NCBI RefSeq assembly: GCF_003672135.1
Contig: NC_039516.1
Span: forward strand, 13,375,838-13,439,837
Source of the DNA: Ooceraea biroi
Lineage: Eukaryota; Arthropoda; Insecta; Hymenoptera; Formicidae
Direction of reading: 5' to 3'
Length of the DNA: 64,000 bases
A model generated the notes under the pieces. The model saw nothing but the letters and a program-made list of their open reading frames with translations. It was not told where the DNA came from and did no database searches. The position numbers were made by a program, and so were the translations under genes. Of the stretch, positions 23,645-38,000 are shown piece after piece (position 1 is the first letter of the stretch; each line of letters opens with the position of its first letter).

Positions 23645-26600
23645 ATGTCCTCCCGCTCGTTGTCCACCGGTGATCGACCACTGATGTCTTCCTGGCCACC
23701 GAAATATGTTCAGTCGGTAAGTTACGGCTGTGGTACCAGCATCCTTCTTGTCACCGTCATCGTCATCGTCGTTGTCATAGTGTCTCCGTTGTCATCGTTG
23801 TTGCCGTCGTCATCGTCGCTGAAGCTATGCTTCGGCGAGGGTCATCCGCTCCAAATGTATCGCGTTAAAAATGAGCTAAGAAAATCGATCTCCTCTTTGG
23901 AATAACTTTTGACTATTAAAAGGGTATCATTGAAAAAATTTGAGGAATTTGATTGAATGGAGGATCGAAATGAAGAATTCTTGGTCTTCCTTGCGCGATT
24001 CGGGGGTGAGTTTACCCTCGCGATTGTCCAGAGACATTGCGGATGTCCCGCGAGGATTCAAAGTGTTCCTCGCAGAGTATGAGATATTGCAGTGAATAAT
24101 GAGTGTTGCCAAGCGGTTTCACTTGCGAAATGAATTAAGCGAAAAATCATGACGTTGTATAACGCGACACGCACGTGTCGCACGTGCGTGCAGCAGCAGA
24201 ACGGTAACGTCAGCGTGTGCTTGAAGGATAGATGCGAGCAAGTCTACGAAAGGCGCCAGCAAACTTCGAAGGGACCTGATAAACGCCGAAATCGCGAATC
24301 TACGTGACTTACTGCCGTTGCCGCCCTCGACACGCCAGAGGCTTTCCCAGCTGCAACTTATGGCCTTGGTCTGCGTGTTCCTGCGAAAAGCCAACTACTT
24401 TCAGCAAGGTACACGAATCTGTATATACTTACTTAATTTTCCAAGTTTTCCTTTCCTTTCTTTTAATTCTTCTTGCGCATTTTAAATCCGTTGGCGGCGA
24501 TTTTTCTCTGCGCGGTAAAAGGATCTTTAGGAAAAAATTATCACCTCAAAATATGACTCGTACATATAAATATAATTAATAATATAATTTATCTAATAGT
24601 AGCGTTAACTATTTGACTCGATTTTGTACATTATTTAATATATAATACTATATATAATACATTCCACACATACATAACATATTACAGTCATTTGAAAAAA
24701 GATCGATATTCTTCAATTATTCTTGTTACAATATTGAAGAAGCTGTCTTATACATAATATACGTAAGCCGCGTTTCCGCTTTACAACTTGTTACCGCATA
24801 AAGCACGGAACGACGATAAGCGATAAAGCGAGTCCATCGGTATCGCGATTACTATATCTTTACTGTAATTCATATCCATCGTCCGAGACTTCAATGCCGG
24901 CAAGCGCTTGTGCCGTGCAATTGCCCGCGTCTCTGTACTCTGATATTTTAGAGAGAACATGTTAGTACTCGACGTAATGCGGCGGTAATGTTCGTAATAA
25001 TTAGGATGGCCTGTGCAGATTAACTTCAAACATTCTGACTGACATTAATAAATTGCACGAGAATTATTTAAATTAATAATAAATTTTTATAAAAACTTAC
25101 AATACTTTTAATCCTTTTGGCATTCAATATTACTATTGATAAAAGCACTACTTTGTAATAAGTAAGTAAAATGAAAGAGATATGTAAAATTAAAAATATA
25201 TCTCCTTGGCAATCAACAATCCTGAATTTGATAATAATGTCTTTCGATATGAAAGACAAATTTGGCATTATTAATCAAAGATTTGTTGAATGGAGCGTCA
25301 ATTAACTCCTACAATATGAGATACCAAATTTGGAGAACGATGCTACGACTCTTTCCTGCACTTTCGCAGCACGGTCATCAATCCCTCCTCGCTTCGTCGT
25401 TGCAATCGGCTGACGATCCGCGCAGAGGAGATTTTCTATTCGACCACGGGAGTCTGTCGGGTAACCCGGCTGAAAACTCCTCGTAGACGTAGGGAGACGG
25501 CGGGGAACGTGGTATCCCAGTGGGTACCAGCAGCGAAAGAGATTCGAGAGAGCGTAGGGAGAGAGAAAGAGAGGAGAGGAGAGAGCGGAGAGACCGAGAG
25601 ACGAGGCGAGGCGAGCTGAGCGCAAAGCAAAGCGAAGCGATGCAAGGAGGCAAGATCGGCCGGCGCGCGTTCAAACTCAGCGGAGTCTAAGCGCGAGTTC
25701 CGGGTGATCCGCTGACCTGTCGGCCTTTGCAACAACACTCTCACGCTCCTGTAACCCACACTCCTCCTCCCCGCATCTCGCGTCGCCCCTCTCACTCTAT
25801 CGTTCTCTCTTTCTCTCGTTCCTTCGCTCCACCGTCCGTTCTTCCAGCCTCCCTTCCTCTCTCGCGTTCCTCTTCTCCGCTCTCCTCTGCTTCCCCCTTA
25901 CTCTCCTTTCCTCTCCCGCCCCCTCGCTCCCTCTCGCTTTCTCTCTCGCGCTCATTGTCTCGCGGTATCGGATACTACAGTCCCATGTAGCGCCGTGTAG
26001 TTTAGTAAACGCTGCCGTGCTGCATTAGCATATGCATTTTTCCTTACCCTCCTCCCTTTCCTTCTCCTTCTCCGTTCGCAATGTACGTCTTTTTCTCCCC
26101 TTTACTTTTTTCGGGGAACCCCCGAGTGTTCAGAGTGGTGAGCGCGCGGGCGATCGCGCGAAAAACCATGAGATTGAAATGGGCAATTTCTCTTTCTTCT
26201 CGAACCGTCGAATGCCCGCGCGCGCTATCATACGCGATTAACGCTTCAGACACAATGAAGCGTAAGAGCAGCATGGAACCAAGCTGTTGAGGCACAATGT
26301 CGTAGTCGTATCTATGAAAAAAGTATACAATCGCAAGATTTATTGCAAACTAATATTCAAAAAGACAATTATCATCGGTGAAAGTCGATATTCTTACTAC
26401 AGACCGATCATGCTTGCCAATGAATGTGCGCTACTATTACTTTTCGCACTGTCTCAGATTTGCATACAACTCACCCATGTTTGTAGGGAATCGATAGAGA
26501 ATATGACTGAAGGCATTCTTTTTTATAACCGCGATAAACCGATATGTTATCGAATATGCGCTTGTGAATTTTCGCGTCGCGTAAAATAAAAACGGAAATA

Positions 26601-29335
26601 GCGCAATATCTTATATATAGCGTATATCGCACTTTTGTCGGCAGTAAACCCGCATTACGACGCATCGGTGGCGATTTATTGCTTTGTTCAACGTATAATG
26701 TTGTACATATGTATATATGTTGTCCTTACCAAATATTATCAGTAATAAAATATTTAATATATTTTACAATATTTAACATTAACTTCTCCATCATTGTTTT
26801 TCATCATGTTGTGTTTCATTCCATGTACTTTGATTTTCCTGTTTTCATTTCAGCGCTGAAAAACTGTCCATCCGAATCCTCGAATATTCCAACACCTAAC
26901 ATAGGATTCTCAAAAGTAACTATTCCCAATTTATTTATGTTAATAATTTCTAATTATTTTTGTTGCAATTATAATTCTTTTACTCGTTATTTACAACAAT
27001 TGTTTTTGGGATGTGCACCTCGTGTATTTTTTCCAGGCGATGTCCGGCTTCATCATGATGATGACGCAGCAAGGGAAATTGTTATACATATCGGAAAATG
27101 CGGCGGATTATCTTGGACATTCCATGGTAAAGTAATCTCGTTGATAGCGTAACGTAAATAACAGCATCGACTAACGGTGCTTAGAGAGCTGAAAGTGACT
27201 CAAAATGAATCGCATGATAAGAGAAAAGATTTTCAGGAAGATTTGCTCATTCACGGCGACAGCGTGTACGACGTGATTGACAAGCAGGATCACATGGTCG
27301 TGCAGACCCAATTATCCAGGAACAGTCCCGTCCCCAGTGACAGAAGATTGTTCCTCTGTCGCATCAACGTGTCGAGGAATTCTCGCAGGCAACTACGATT
27401 TGGTGATCAAAAGGTGATTAAGGCGACCGACCGACATACTTCGCAATCGTGTGTTTGGAATTATCCATCTCTCTCGCGGATATCGCATTATTTGACTTTA
27501 ATCACACAGGTAGTCCTCGTAGAGGGTCACTTTTTGCCGTTCGTCCCGGTCTGCAATCGCAATGAGTTCGTCTTCTTGGCCTCGTGCACTCCAGTGGTCC
27601 TGCCGGAGACCAGAGAGAGCATTGTCCAGGGTGCAACGAACATCTTCACCACGATTCACTCGATGGACATGAAGTACCTGCACATCGACAAAACGTAACG
27701 TTTATTTTTACAAAACGATGTGAAAAAATCGAGGAAGGAATTCTTTCTGGAAAATCCGTTTTCTTTTCTCGCAGCGCGGAAAGTCATCTAGAGTACACTC
27801 GTGCCGAGCTGGTCAACGTATCCTGGTATAATCTACTTCATTGGGACTCCATAAGGACGGCCTATTGCAAGCATCAGACTGGTAAATCGTCATGAAGAGT
27901 TCTTCAATTTTAATCTCTGTTTTAAGGAAGATTCTTTGTTTCTTCGAAATTTCTGTCATTTATCTTACATCTATATGATGGATTGGGATATGCGATATAA
28001 TTTTAGTCATCCAGTCCGATCAGGAGCGCTCGACTACCGCTCTGTTGAGGCTACAAAGCCGCTCCGGGAGGTGGTTCTGGGTCCACTGCGTATTGCAGGT
28101 CAAGGACACTTCCGACGAATGCCAGCATCCCATCATCGTTTGCACGAATCAAGTCCTGACGTATGTGACGCTTCTTCATGTCTTCTTGATTCAATCAACA
28201 TATAAGAATTATGATTATAATAATTATAATAATATATTATAATAATTGCAGAGATAAGGAGGCGGAAGTGATGCGCTCCAGTTCGTGGCTGTACCAGTAT
28301 TCGTCTCAGGCGAAGTTCACTTACGGACTCTGTCCCGGGGGACAAGGTCGCGGCGCCGTATATCCCTCCACGGGATCTACCGGCGCCAGCCAAAGCCAGG
28401 ACTACGTCCGCACGTACTCGCATGACGTCAACGCTCAGCACTCGCCATCAATGGGAGCAGACCGGTCTGAGACGGAGTCGCATGGATCCGCGAAGACGGC
28501 AGCGCAATCGATGGACTATCCCGGCAGGCGACTCCTGCGGGACGACGCAGAGCCGGTGGACATGTCGATAAGCGGCGCCGAGCAGCACGAGGGTAGAAAC
28601 ATTTACGGTGCGATCGCTGGTCAGCAGCAGCAGCAGCAACACGTCCTGGACGATTCGATCAGGTACCATCACAAGCAGTACCACAAGAGCTCGCTACACC
28701 TGGCTGGCTATCGGGCCAAGTTCGTGCAGTGCCATGGCGCGCAGTACGCGAGCGGATGTGCGGACGTGTTATCAGTGCCCGCGGCCAAGTATTACCACCT
28801 TACCGACCTCGACCGGGACTACTGCTGCCCGGAACGCGGCGGTCTGCTGCTGCACAAGCGGCTGCCGGCGAAGGCTTTGATCGCACCACCCCCAACCGTG
28901 GTTGGTTCGACGGCAGAACCGGCGCCGCCGGACACCGGCACCCTGACCGACAGTTGGGGCGCCAGCCCGGCATGGTCGGACGCGCTGCAGAGGGTGCCTG
29001 ATGTAGTTCACCAGGAGCTCAGTCCATACATCACCACGCCGACCACGCCAGTCAACACGCCCGACTCGGACACTCTGCACTCAGAGGCGCCAATTTTCAA
29101 CTTCGACTGGGCTGGCACCGAGCAACACGTGCCGAATCTGAAAATTACCTTTCACCGCGGCGGCGGTGGTGGCGTCGCCGCTGCCGTTTCCTCTTCCTCC
29201 TCCTCCTCCTCTGTCACCGGACATCCGACTGGCCAGTCTAGGAAGCAGCATCAGGACACGGTGCAACCTATCACGCTACAGTTACCACGCAGGAAGGGGC
29301 AGTCCACGGAGAACGACGGCAAGGACTCGAAGTGA
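23645..29335 (+). CDS. dysf: Dysfusion (NPAS4-like bHLH-PAS transcription factor)
   Basis: bHLH-PAS factor that dimerises with Tango/ARNT; in flies it controls tracheal fusion and leg joint formation, and its vertebrate relative is NPAS4. Exons: 23645-23716 (tentative), 24243-24408, 26854-26915, 27037-27126, 27237-27413, 27510-27694, 27775-27881, 28007-28160, 28252-29335; about 698 aa. The bHLH has STKGASKLRRDLINAEIANL and RQRLSQLQLMALVCVFLRKA. PAS-A begins GFIMMMTQQGKLLYISENAA and runs through DLLIHGDSVYDVID; the second PAS carries TNIFTTIHSMDMKYLHID. The last exon encodes a long disordered tail with Q, S and G runs. Phases close throughout. Exon 1 and its join are least certain: acceptor AG before 24243 fits phase 0, whereas AG before 24232 would need another upstream exon. 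Poly(A) signal at 30305-30310. Confidence 0.9.
24409..26853 (+). other. Dysfusion intron with internal GC-rich block
   Basis: This 2.4 kb intron separates the bHLH exon from the next coding exon. 25380-26240 is strongly CpG/CT-rich, with long CT runs at 25740-25960, and resembles a promoter block rather than a normal intron. Several long frames there are by-products of composition. No exon could be supported inside. Confidence 0.5.
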
Positions 29336-30006
29336 AGTTTCGGAAAGTTTGTTTCGGAAGACGGACGCGTAGTCCGGAAAGGTACAATACGGTGGGAACG
29401 GGGAACCTGTTTCGTATGCCGAATTAGTTTTGCAATAGTAAAAATAATAAAAATCGTAAAAATAGTAAAAATCGGGATTATTCGGAGAGAAAGATTCCGG
29501 GGAAGTGGGAGCCTACGAGCCTGATCGGCGGTGTTTGGACGGTGCCACACAAGTGTGCCTTTTGTCACAGACAACGGAGTATATTCTTCCAAATTCTATC
29601 AGTATCGCGTTATACAATTCTCTACACGCTCATTCGTTTTTTTGTTTTTATCTTCATAACTCCTTTCTCTCTCTCTTTTTTTTTCTTTTGCACTCATTCA
29701 CTCACTCACATATGCGCATTTATTTCTTTCACTCTGTTTTCTCTTTCTTCCTCTTTGGCATTTTTTTTATACATACTCTCGAATCATAAATTTCTCATTA
29801 ATATAAAACACGTATATAAACATAGACTGATTACATCGGTGTTTACAATAATCTACGATTAAAAAAAGTCGTACATCGTTTCGTTTTTCTTCGGTATACG
29901 CTTTTATGCGAGAACATTCGTTTTGAGATAAATAGCACGCATCGTACGCGTATATAATATATATATATATATATATTCCAAGTGTATATATATATATTTA
30001 TATATT

Positions 30007-30047
<41 letters not shown>

Positions 30048-30633
30048 TGTGCAGTGTCGTAAGAGGGTACCCAGGTACATATGCGTGTGTATGTGTGTGT
30101 GTATGAGCGTACGTGTTGTATGTGTGTGCGCTATATATGTTTGAGATTTTCCTTGAAAAATACCTAAATCTTATGTTTAACACACGATCGTGAAATATAT
30201 TCGTTTTGTACATTTCAATACATTTCGACGAAGGAAGGTTCTTGCGCAACGTATGTGTCGTGTATGTTATCTTGCGTCTCGACGTGATACTACGGAAATA
30301 GATAAATAAAGAGAGGCAGTTAATCGTTACATAGCATAGTAGAAGCAGCAGCTTCCATCGATTTTCGTGTCGTGTCGTATTTTTTTTTTAGCGTTAGCAA
30401 TTCCGCGTCTCGATTTAGAAATCCAACATCCAGCCGGAGCGCGCTCCGGAGCGATGCATAGATCTTTGTGCAATCTGTAACTTAATCGCGACTAACACTC
30501 TTCGATACGTCTCTCTCTCACGTCGTTTTTGTCTTTTTTACGGATCTTTTGTAAGAAACACATCTCTTGCCGGGAGCGTATCTCGCAACGCGAACTTTGA
30601 AGATATGTTCTGGCGGTGGAATCGAATAAAGAA
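29336..30633 (+). other. Dysfusion 3' UTR
   Basis: Sequence after the dysfusion stop turns AT-rich and holds a long TA microsatellite. AATAAA occurs at 30305-30310 and about 30625, giving a 3' UTR of 1.0-1.3 kb. No coding frame is supported. Confidence 0.5.
29951..30044. repeat. TA microsatellite
   Basis: Near-pure (TA)n with a few interruptions, inside the predicted dysfusion 3' UTR. Confidence 0.9.
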
Positions 30634-33600
30634 AGAATTCACGGTAAGCGCACGGCGAGGGAACGCTCTCCTATAGACTCGGAGGTAACTCTTCGCCCGC
30701 GCGATGCAACTTCGCTTGTTGAAGACGAATTTCTAGAATATATCCCCAAAGTTACGCCGCGCGTGCTCCTCGCGCGCGTCTTTCTTTCTCGAGAAAGAAG
30801 TGTGTAAACTCGTACACGCGACAAGGTAGCCGTACTTATTCTGTATTTAATACTACAATTTCTTGCCATACTCTAATTGCCATATGGATAGTTTTAGCGT
30901 TTATCCTCCGAGGTATGTAACAATCTCATTTGTATCGAAAGAGCGAAACAAATCCTGCGACATAATCGATCAGTGCGCCTATAATATCATTTAGACAAGA
31001 TCCCCGATATCGTTTGGCACGTTCCTTTGGCTTCTCAAGTGAACGATCCGCTTGATACTCCAGATCCTTAATTCCTAACTTTTATTCTAGTTACGTCGGA
31101 AGTAGGAAACCCGCAAGTTTGTAAAGCACAGTTACGCCAGGATCCTCTTTCACATCGTCGTAATAATTCGCGTCGACGCGATCGCGCGCGTCTCGGCGGC
31201 CTCATTCACGGAATCGCAAATGTATCCGGCAAATGCAAGCTTAACAAAAACTCGCGAAACGTTAATACACGTTTGTCGATATCGCATCAGAAAGAATGCA
31301 GGTACACGCGCGTATATACAAATGAAAAGAACTGTCGAGCATCGTGTCACACTTGTGGCTCTCGTCGCGCTCTCGCGCAAGCTCTCGCGTCGTTTTTATT
31401 TTTAAAAAATCGCATCGTCGTCGTCGTCGTCGCGATTTTGTCCGACGGATCCGACGCGATTCGCGCGTAGTCTGCGAGTGCGTCGCGCAAGATCGAATCG
31501 CGCGCGAGGGGAGGATTCAACTATAAAGGTAAAAAAATATCACCGAATCCTACGCTATTTCCTTCCCCCATAAAGTTCGGTGGCGTGACCGCGCACAAAA
31601 ATGCCGGGGAACGCGAGGAATTACGCTAACGTGCATCCTAGACATCTTATTTCCTTACGCGTGATGCATCTTCTCTGCCTTGCGTTGCTTCTCTAATATT
31701 TACAGCAGCAAACAAATCTCGCGCGCAGTTACGGTCACTCGCAAGACGCCGTAATTAACGTAAGGAAACTGGTTCCCCGTAAAATCGTGCGGCACCTACG
31801 GTAGAAGAGGCATGCTTTTAGATTATTGGTTTACTATGTTTAAAAAACATTGAGACGTTAGCGTGTTAACATTAGCGAACGGGAGCTGCGTGCGGTAGCG
31901 TAATTGCTCGCATAGCGGCCTCCGAAATTGATCAGCAACAGATCCCCGTATCAAAAGGTGCTCGAATAACGGGTCGAAATCATACACCGATTAATTGTAC
32001 TCGCCTACTCAATTATCGCTGCCGATGCAGGACGATCGCTGCGTTCACACTCGATGTACCTAGGTGTATTCATGATCAACGTTAGCTGTCGTCGTCGAGT
32101 ATCTGTCTCGCCGTCATACGTGTGCAGGATGGGTGAAAAAAGTCGCACGAGGCACCTCTCTCGCTCGCGTCGTGATGATCATCAGCATCAGTAGCCGAAA
32201 CCGGCTGAAAAACGGAGACAGTGCGCTCTTGACTGCCGACGGCGGCCCTGCAAACGTATTTTCGCGAGTTTTCCACTTTTCGCGACACTGCACCTGTGTG
32301 TAAATGTGTATGTTGATCGCGCGAGAGTGCGTGTTTAGTGTGCGTGGGTATTTTGTACAAGGTACAAGCGCACGCGTGCCGACGCGTACATAGGAACGTC
32401 GCTGTCGTTTGAGCAGCGATTAATTATATACGTTTCTCGCTTGGGGTAACGAGTGAATGAGCGGTACGCAAAGAGCACACAGAGAGACGAGAGAACACAC
32501 CTACGGAACATTTTCTTAAAAAGAAAACTGACAGACAAAGAGAGAGAGAGAGAGAAAGAAACAGAGAGAAAGCGCGCGCACGCGCGCGAAGTCTGCAGTC
32601 TCTAGATGAACGCGATGAACTTTTGACGCCTCGTGGTGACTTGCATGGTCCATGGGAAACGGAACGCAAAATATGACAAACTTAATAAATATCGGAATGA
32701 CAATTGTGCGATAAAAAGATTGTATCCCTCTACGACGATTGTCGAGGATGCGACGATTTATAAAAATAATAAATTATGTATTATATAATCTGAGTGAGGT
32801 CGCGCGAGGTTCGTCGAAATGAGGAGGGCACGCAGTCTTGAAGTCGCTATAGGCATGTCGGCGCGCGTACGATTGACTTTGATTACTTTATGAGCCATTT
32901 CGATCGCTAGAGTCGTGTATCGCTCGACACAGTGCTTTTACTTTATTTCCTAGTTTATATCATATTTTTCCTTTTTTTCTGCTTTTTTTTTCTTTTCTTT
33001 TATTAACTATAGCTCCTCGGCCGCCGTTGTCCGGCAGCCTCGAAAGCGCGCTACGACGTTTCTCCCTTCCGCTGCACCTCGTCTCCCCGTATAATCTTGG
33101 TATAATCTCTTAAAGCTTCGTTTGGCACGTATAATTAGAATGTTATTTTAGTTTTACGGAAGAATTCGATTTACCGTTAATCCCTCCATGCTTTTTGTCC
33201 TAATCGCTAATTACCCGCTTCCTCAGTACTCTGGCTCGCTGGCCTCGCCCGCATTCATCGAACCCTAGTTCCTCCTCCTCCCTCGATCCCTTCCCCGCAT
33301 TATTACATTTAACACATTCATTTACAGTTTTACAGTTTTCGCTACGTCGTAAAATTTACATCGAGTGTTCACATCGCTCGTCGCGATTCTCGCACAATTC
33401 TTCGCGCGACGTACAGAGATTATCGTTATCCTTTCGATATCTTTTACTTAAATAGGTTCTTGTGCGATTTAGCTTTTTTTTCTTTGTCTAGCCCGCCGTT
33501 GCCACTCGCCACCGCCGCTTTCCGTCCCTCCCGGAAGAGGCGTTCCCGGAGGTAGGCATCGCGCTGAGCTTCCGACGCGACGGCGATGACGAGCGCACAC

Positions 33601-34307
33601 CCGCGGGGCACCGGTGCACCCTCGACTCCGAGAGCGCACCGGACAAATATAATCCCGAACGCGCGACTTGCGGTCCGGAGAGATATTAATGAACGTTATA
33701 TATTCATGGCAGTATCCACGTCGCGTTATCTCCTGAAACGCGGAGACCGAGCTGCGTTGCGTTTTGACCGGTGCGTCGACAGCCGGCTCATGCTTCCCAT
33801 CGCGACGCAAACGGATCCCATTGCCTTTCCTGCAGTCTCCCAGATCTAGCATTTTCTCGAATTCTTCGTCGAACGAGACGACATACAGCATGTCGATGTC
33901 TGTATCTGATGTCAATTGTCCAAATCAAAAGGCTCCGATCAGATTTGTTCGACTGAGGGAGTCAGAACTCTGATCGAGATCGAGCGGAGAACCTTCGGTC
34001 TATCGAGGAGGTCCGCGACCCAAAAACGTTAAGAACCACTGCCGCGTTAAACATTTACGTGGACCGATATAGACAATCGATACGCGAGGTAACGTCGAAA
34101 TTCGAGATTATCCGAGAGGACAAATTATAGACAAACAAACCGTTGTGTCGTTCCTACAGTCTTCTGCATAACGCAATTACGGACCCATTTACGTCGCTCT
34201 GCGTTACGTCGTTAACCCTCCGACAAGGGTACATCGCAATTCGTCATTAACTCTTTTTATATACGTTAATAGACACCAATGTAATTATAAACTAATATAA
34301 TTACGTT

Positions 34308-34312
34308 AGAGA

Positions 34313-34362
<50 letters not shown>
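34308..34362. repeat. GA microsatellite
   Basis: (GA)n with occasional T interruptions. Confidence 0.85.
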
Positions 34363-34798
34363 CATTAAAGTTCGACGTTACGTCGATAACCAAATTGCTA
34401 ACGTAATTACCGATTAATCAATTTTCGGTGAAAAATGCAGCCGATCGCACGGCACGAAAAGGACGTGGTCATCAAAGGGTTAATCTCTCATCCTGGTGAA
34501 TTCGAAACCGTTAGCTCCGCTTACTCCTCTTCGCAGCGAAGCCAAATCACGACACGCTGATCCGCGGGTATTGGTACCGACGTTGCGAACGATCCGTTGA
34601 TCAGGATCCAAAGGGGAGAGCCCATATGCGATCGCACGCTGAATCCGTAGTACTTGTACATGCGGAGGATCGCATGCGCGAAGCTCGATGGTGGCCTGAA
34701 TCGCCGGTCTCCCCGCTTCCACTTCTTCATGCGCTCTAGGAAACGCGTGAAAAGGGAGGAAAGTAAACCGTACAGTAAATAATACGAGTGAGAATAAG

Positions 34799-34809
34799 AT
34801 GATGACGCT

Positions 34810-34850
<41 letters not shown>

Positions 34851-34875
34851 TGATGACAATGATGACAACGATGAT
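34799..34875. repeat. GATGAC tandem repeat
   Basis: Imperfect 6-bp repeat GATGAC in the probable 3' UTR of the muscarinic receptor gene. Confidence 0.8.
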
Positions 34876-35030
34876 ACAGAGTCGCTTCGGTGCATGTATA
34901 CGCCAGAATATGCGTGCGCGCGCGCATGGTCGTTGACCCCCGATTCTTGGGTGCGGATATTGGGATAGCGCGAGGGGTGGGTCGCCGATGCGCAGAAAGC
35001 GAGGCGCACGCATACCATCGGTTACTGATG

Positions 35031-38000
35031 TCATCCCCGGTCGACCGCGCCGCCGCGGTTTCTGCTGTGCCACTTGCACTTGAGAATCCTCACGTAGGTT
35101 CGGCGGAAGGCCGCGTTACACAGCGCGTAGCACACCGGGTTCACAGTACTGTTGATGTAGCAAAGGTAATAAAAAAAGTCCCAAAGCTCCTGCGGAATGT
35201 ACCACGAGCAGGCGGTGAGGGACTTGAGGAGTACCAGGATGTTGTACGGAGTCCACGTGATGATGAACGCGAGCAGGATCGCCGAGAGTGTCTTCGCGGC
35301 CTTGCGGTCGGCCTTCTTCTCCTGCAGCTTCTTCTTCTTCTTGTTCGGCTGCTTGTTCAGTATACCCTTGCCCGTGGTCAGCGCCTTCGGTATGTTCTTC
35401 GCGTTCAGCGGCATCCTGATGTCCGGCATCTGCGACGGCCTCCTCATCACCGCCGTCGAGGAGGTTGACACGGTGCCAGGGCCGAGACGGAGACCCTTCG
35501 TGGCTGCGCCGTCTCGGCCACCGCTAATGTCACCGCCGTCGTCCTCGCTGTCCTCCATCATGCTGTGCAGCTGGGTCGTCACGGAATCATCGTGGATCAT
35601 CCTTATGGTCGGCCCCTCGCTATACTTACCGCCGTTACTCGGCAATTTGATCACAATCGTATAAACCTGGAAATAAACCAGGCGCAGCGTAGTGTTAGTT
35701 CTAACATCAAAAATCATTAATTTAGACGATAATAATCAATGAAAAATAATTTATTCAATGGCGGATAACGTTAGTAAAGTATAAGAAACGAAATAACTCT
35801 AATGGTTTCGCATAATGCGGGATGATATCCGGCATGGAATGCATTAGGAGAATTACGTACGGAATCGCTGGAAATAGTCTTGAGATCGGTCGACCGCGCC
35901 GACTTTTTGTACTCGTGAAACGCCGCGACCTTATCCAGAGTGACTCCCGTGGTCTGTATCGCGCTGAGAGAAGGACACCGCGATACCGTGCTGGGAAGCG
36001 GCGTCTCGGCCGACAACGGTGTGAGCGTCTCCTCGTAGCCGGCCCCAGTGCGACTGCTCTCCTGTCCCGCGATCTCCTCGTCGTCGTCCTCATCGTCCCG
36101 TCCGCTGTGCCACCACGCGATGCACCACAACTTCAGCCAGGTCCAGGACAACGGCCTGTGCTGTTCACCGAAAGCGGAACAGATTATAAGATGATGATGA
36201 GGAGGAGTTGTAGGATTGCGACCGTGATCGATCTGAAATTGCACCAGCGGATGTAACTTTGCATTATAATAACAGAACTTTCTTCTGAGATTCTTAAAGT
36301 GATGTAGAGTATTCATGCTAGAATAAATCCTTTCCGAGCAACTGAAGAGACGTGCAAAGTACATAATATATGTAGTATAATAATAAAAAAATATAAAGAA
36401 ATATGAAACATAATTCATAAAATAATAGTAGACCATAAATGTTTATTAAACACATATAAATATATATAACTTTATACGAAAACCTCCCCTCCCGCACAGT
36501 GTGATTAAAATACTCTGGAAATAATTATAAATTCTGTATGTACCAAGATAATAAACGCTACGCTTGAAAATTAAAAGCAAAGACGCTTTGATAGGAGTTA
36601 TACGGGTACAAAATTACAATTTTTAACGGCATTTATAAAGAGAGATCTATAAAGAGAATAATTGAAGCGCGCGTGATGCAAAGTTATTATCCCCGTTGGT
36701 GTAATCTCGTTCCGGCTCATAGCGTGATTGTACTTACGCTTTTATATTGCGGATAGTGCTTATCAATGTAGGAAACGGCGATGTGCGTGGCGTGCGAGGC
36801 TTCCTCACCGGTACTCGACTCGCTCCGCTGTCTCTTACACTCCTCCATGTCTAAAGTCTCGTCGCTACGGAAAACGTAACAATGAGTATCCCGCATCGTA
36901 TCCCTGATCCTTTCGACCACGCGACAATTGCGAAGTTGCTCGCGTTATCGAAAAGCACACGCCGCGTAAGTCTACGTAAGTTAAACGCTTATGTAAGTCC
37001 GCGAGAAAATATTCCTCTCGGAATCAAGATTAAAACAAACAGGAAACTTCTCGTGATATAAGTAACGGGATTCAGAGAGGAAGAATATTCTTAATAAGAA
37101 TCAAGATCAAACCAAACGTCGAAAGAATCGAGTCAGAACCATTTGACTTTTATACTCGGTTATAAAATATCCAGTTATAAAAGGGGGTAAAATTACGAAA
37201 ATAAAATACTATTGATAGGGTAAAGAAAATTGACTAATCTAACGATACTCCTTAATCGGTCATTCACTGGTGCATGTCTACGTTACGTCACAAACCAGGG
37301 AGTGTCGATCTTCCAAGCGGTCAATGCGTTACCATCTCTTTCTTGTGCAGGGGTTTCAATTGCGTTTTTGGTGACGTGCTGACGACAAGTTCGAAGGGAG
37401 AAACAGTTGAAAATGTTAGTTACCACCTCGAGTTGCTGCGCTTGCTCGCGTCTTGCTTGCCGGCCTGCAAGTTCGGTAGGTCCTTTTGCCGTTTCTTCGT
37501 CTCTTTCCAGATTCGCCAATATAGGATTATCATTACGGTGACGGGGAGGTAAAACGCGGCGATGGCCGTGCCGAAGGTGATGTAGTGGTTCGTCTCGATG
37601 AACTGGATGTAGCACGCGGATTTCGGCACAGTCCTTTGACCCTCGATGTACGGCCACGCGTAGATCCAGGGTGGCCAAAGAAGCAGCGATATACCCCAGG
37701 CGGATGCTGGAAGCAAGAAACCGATTAACGTTGCCCTGGATATTTTTCCACGAATATTTAATGCGTGTTCAATGAAATTAACTTTACACGATTTCGCGTT
37801 AAAGTATATCGAACATCATTGTTCAGTATAACGAAATTGAATTACTTCAATATTAATTGAAATAATTAATATTGATGTTTCAATATTCTAACACAGAAGC
37901 GCGTAACGTTGAAAATTTCGCGTATAATAAAATGCCAACGAGTCTTGTAAAGAAACATACGTATATATATGTATAAATTTGTGATATAAATAAATTAGAC

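Larger units (their letters stand above)
30634..35030. other. Spacer between dysfusion and mAChR-A
   Basis: The two genes converge here. CpG-rich patches alternate with AT-rich ones; no frame has splice sites and family character together. A GA microsatellite lies at 34308-34362, and a (GATGAC)n-like run at 34799-34875 gives false Asp- or Ser-rich frames. The right part is probably the mAChR 3' UTR, but no clear poly(A) signal was found close to the stop. Confidence 0.45.

Noticed and set aside
25436..25795. Frames of 98-119 codons in the dysfusion intron
   Set aside because: Arise from CT/GA-rich composition; Ser/Arg/Leu only, overlapping on both strands.
34480..35079. 165-199 codon minus-strand frames after the receptor stop
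   Set aside because: Contain the GATGAC repeat and no domain; lie in the probable 3' UTR.
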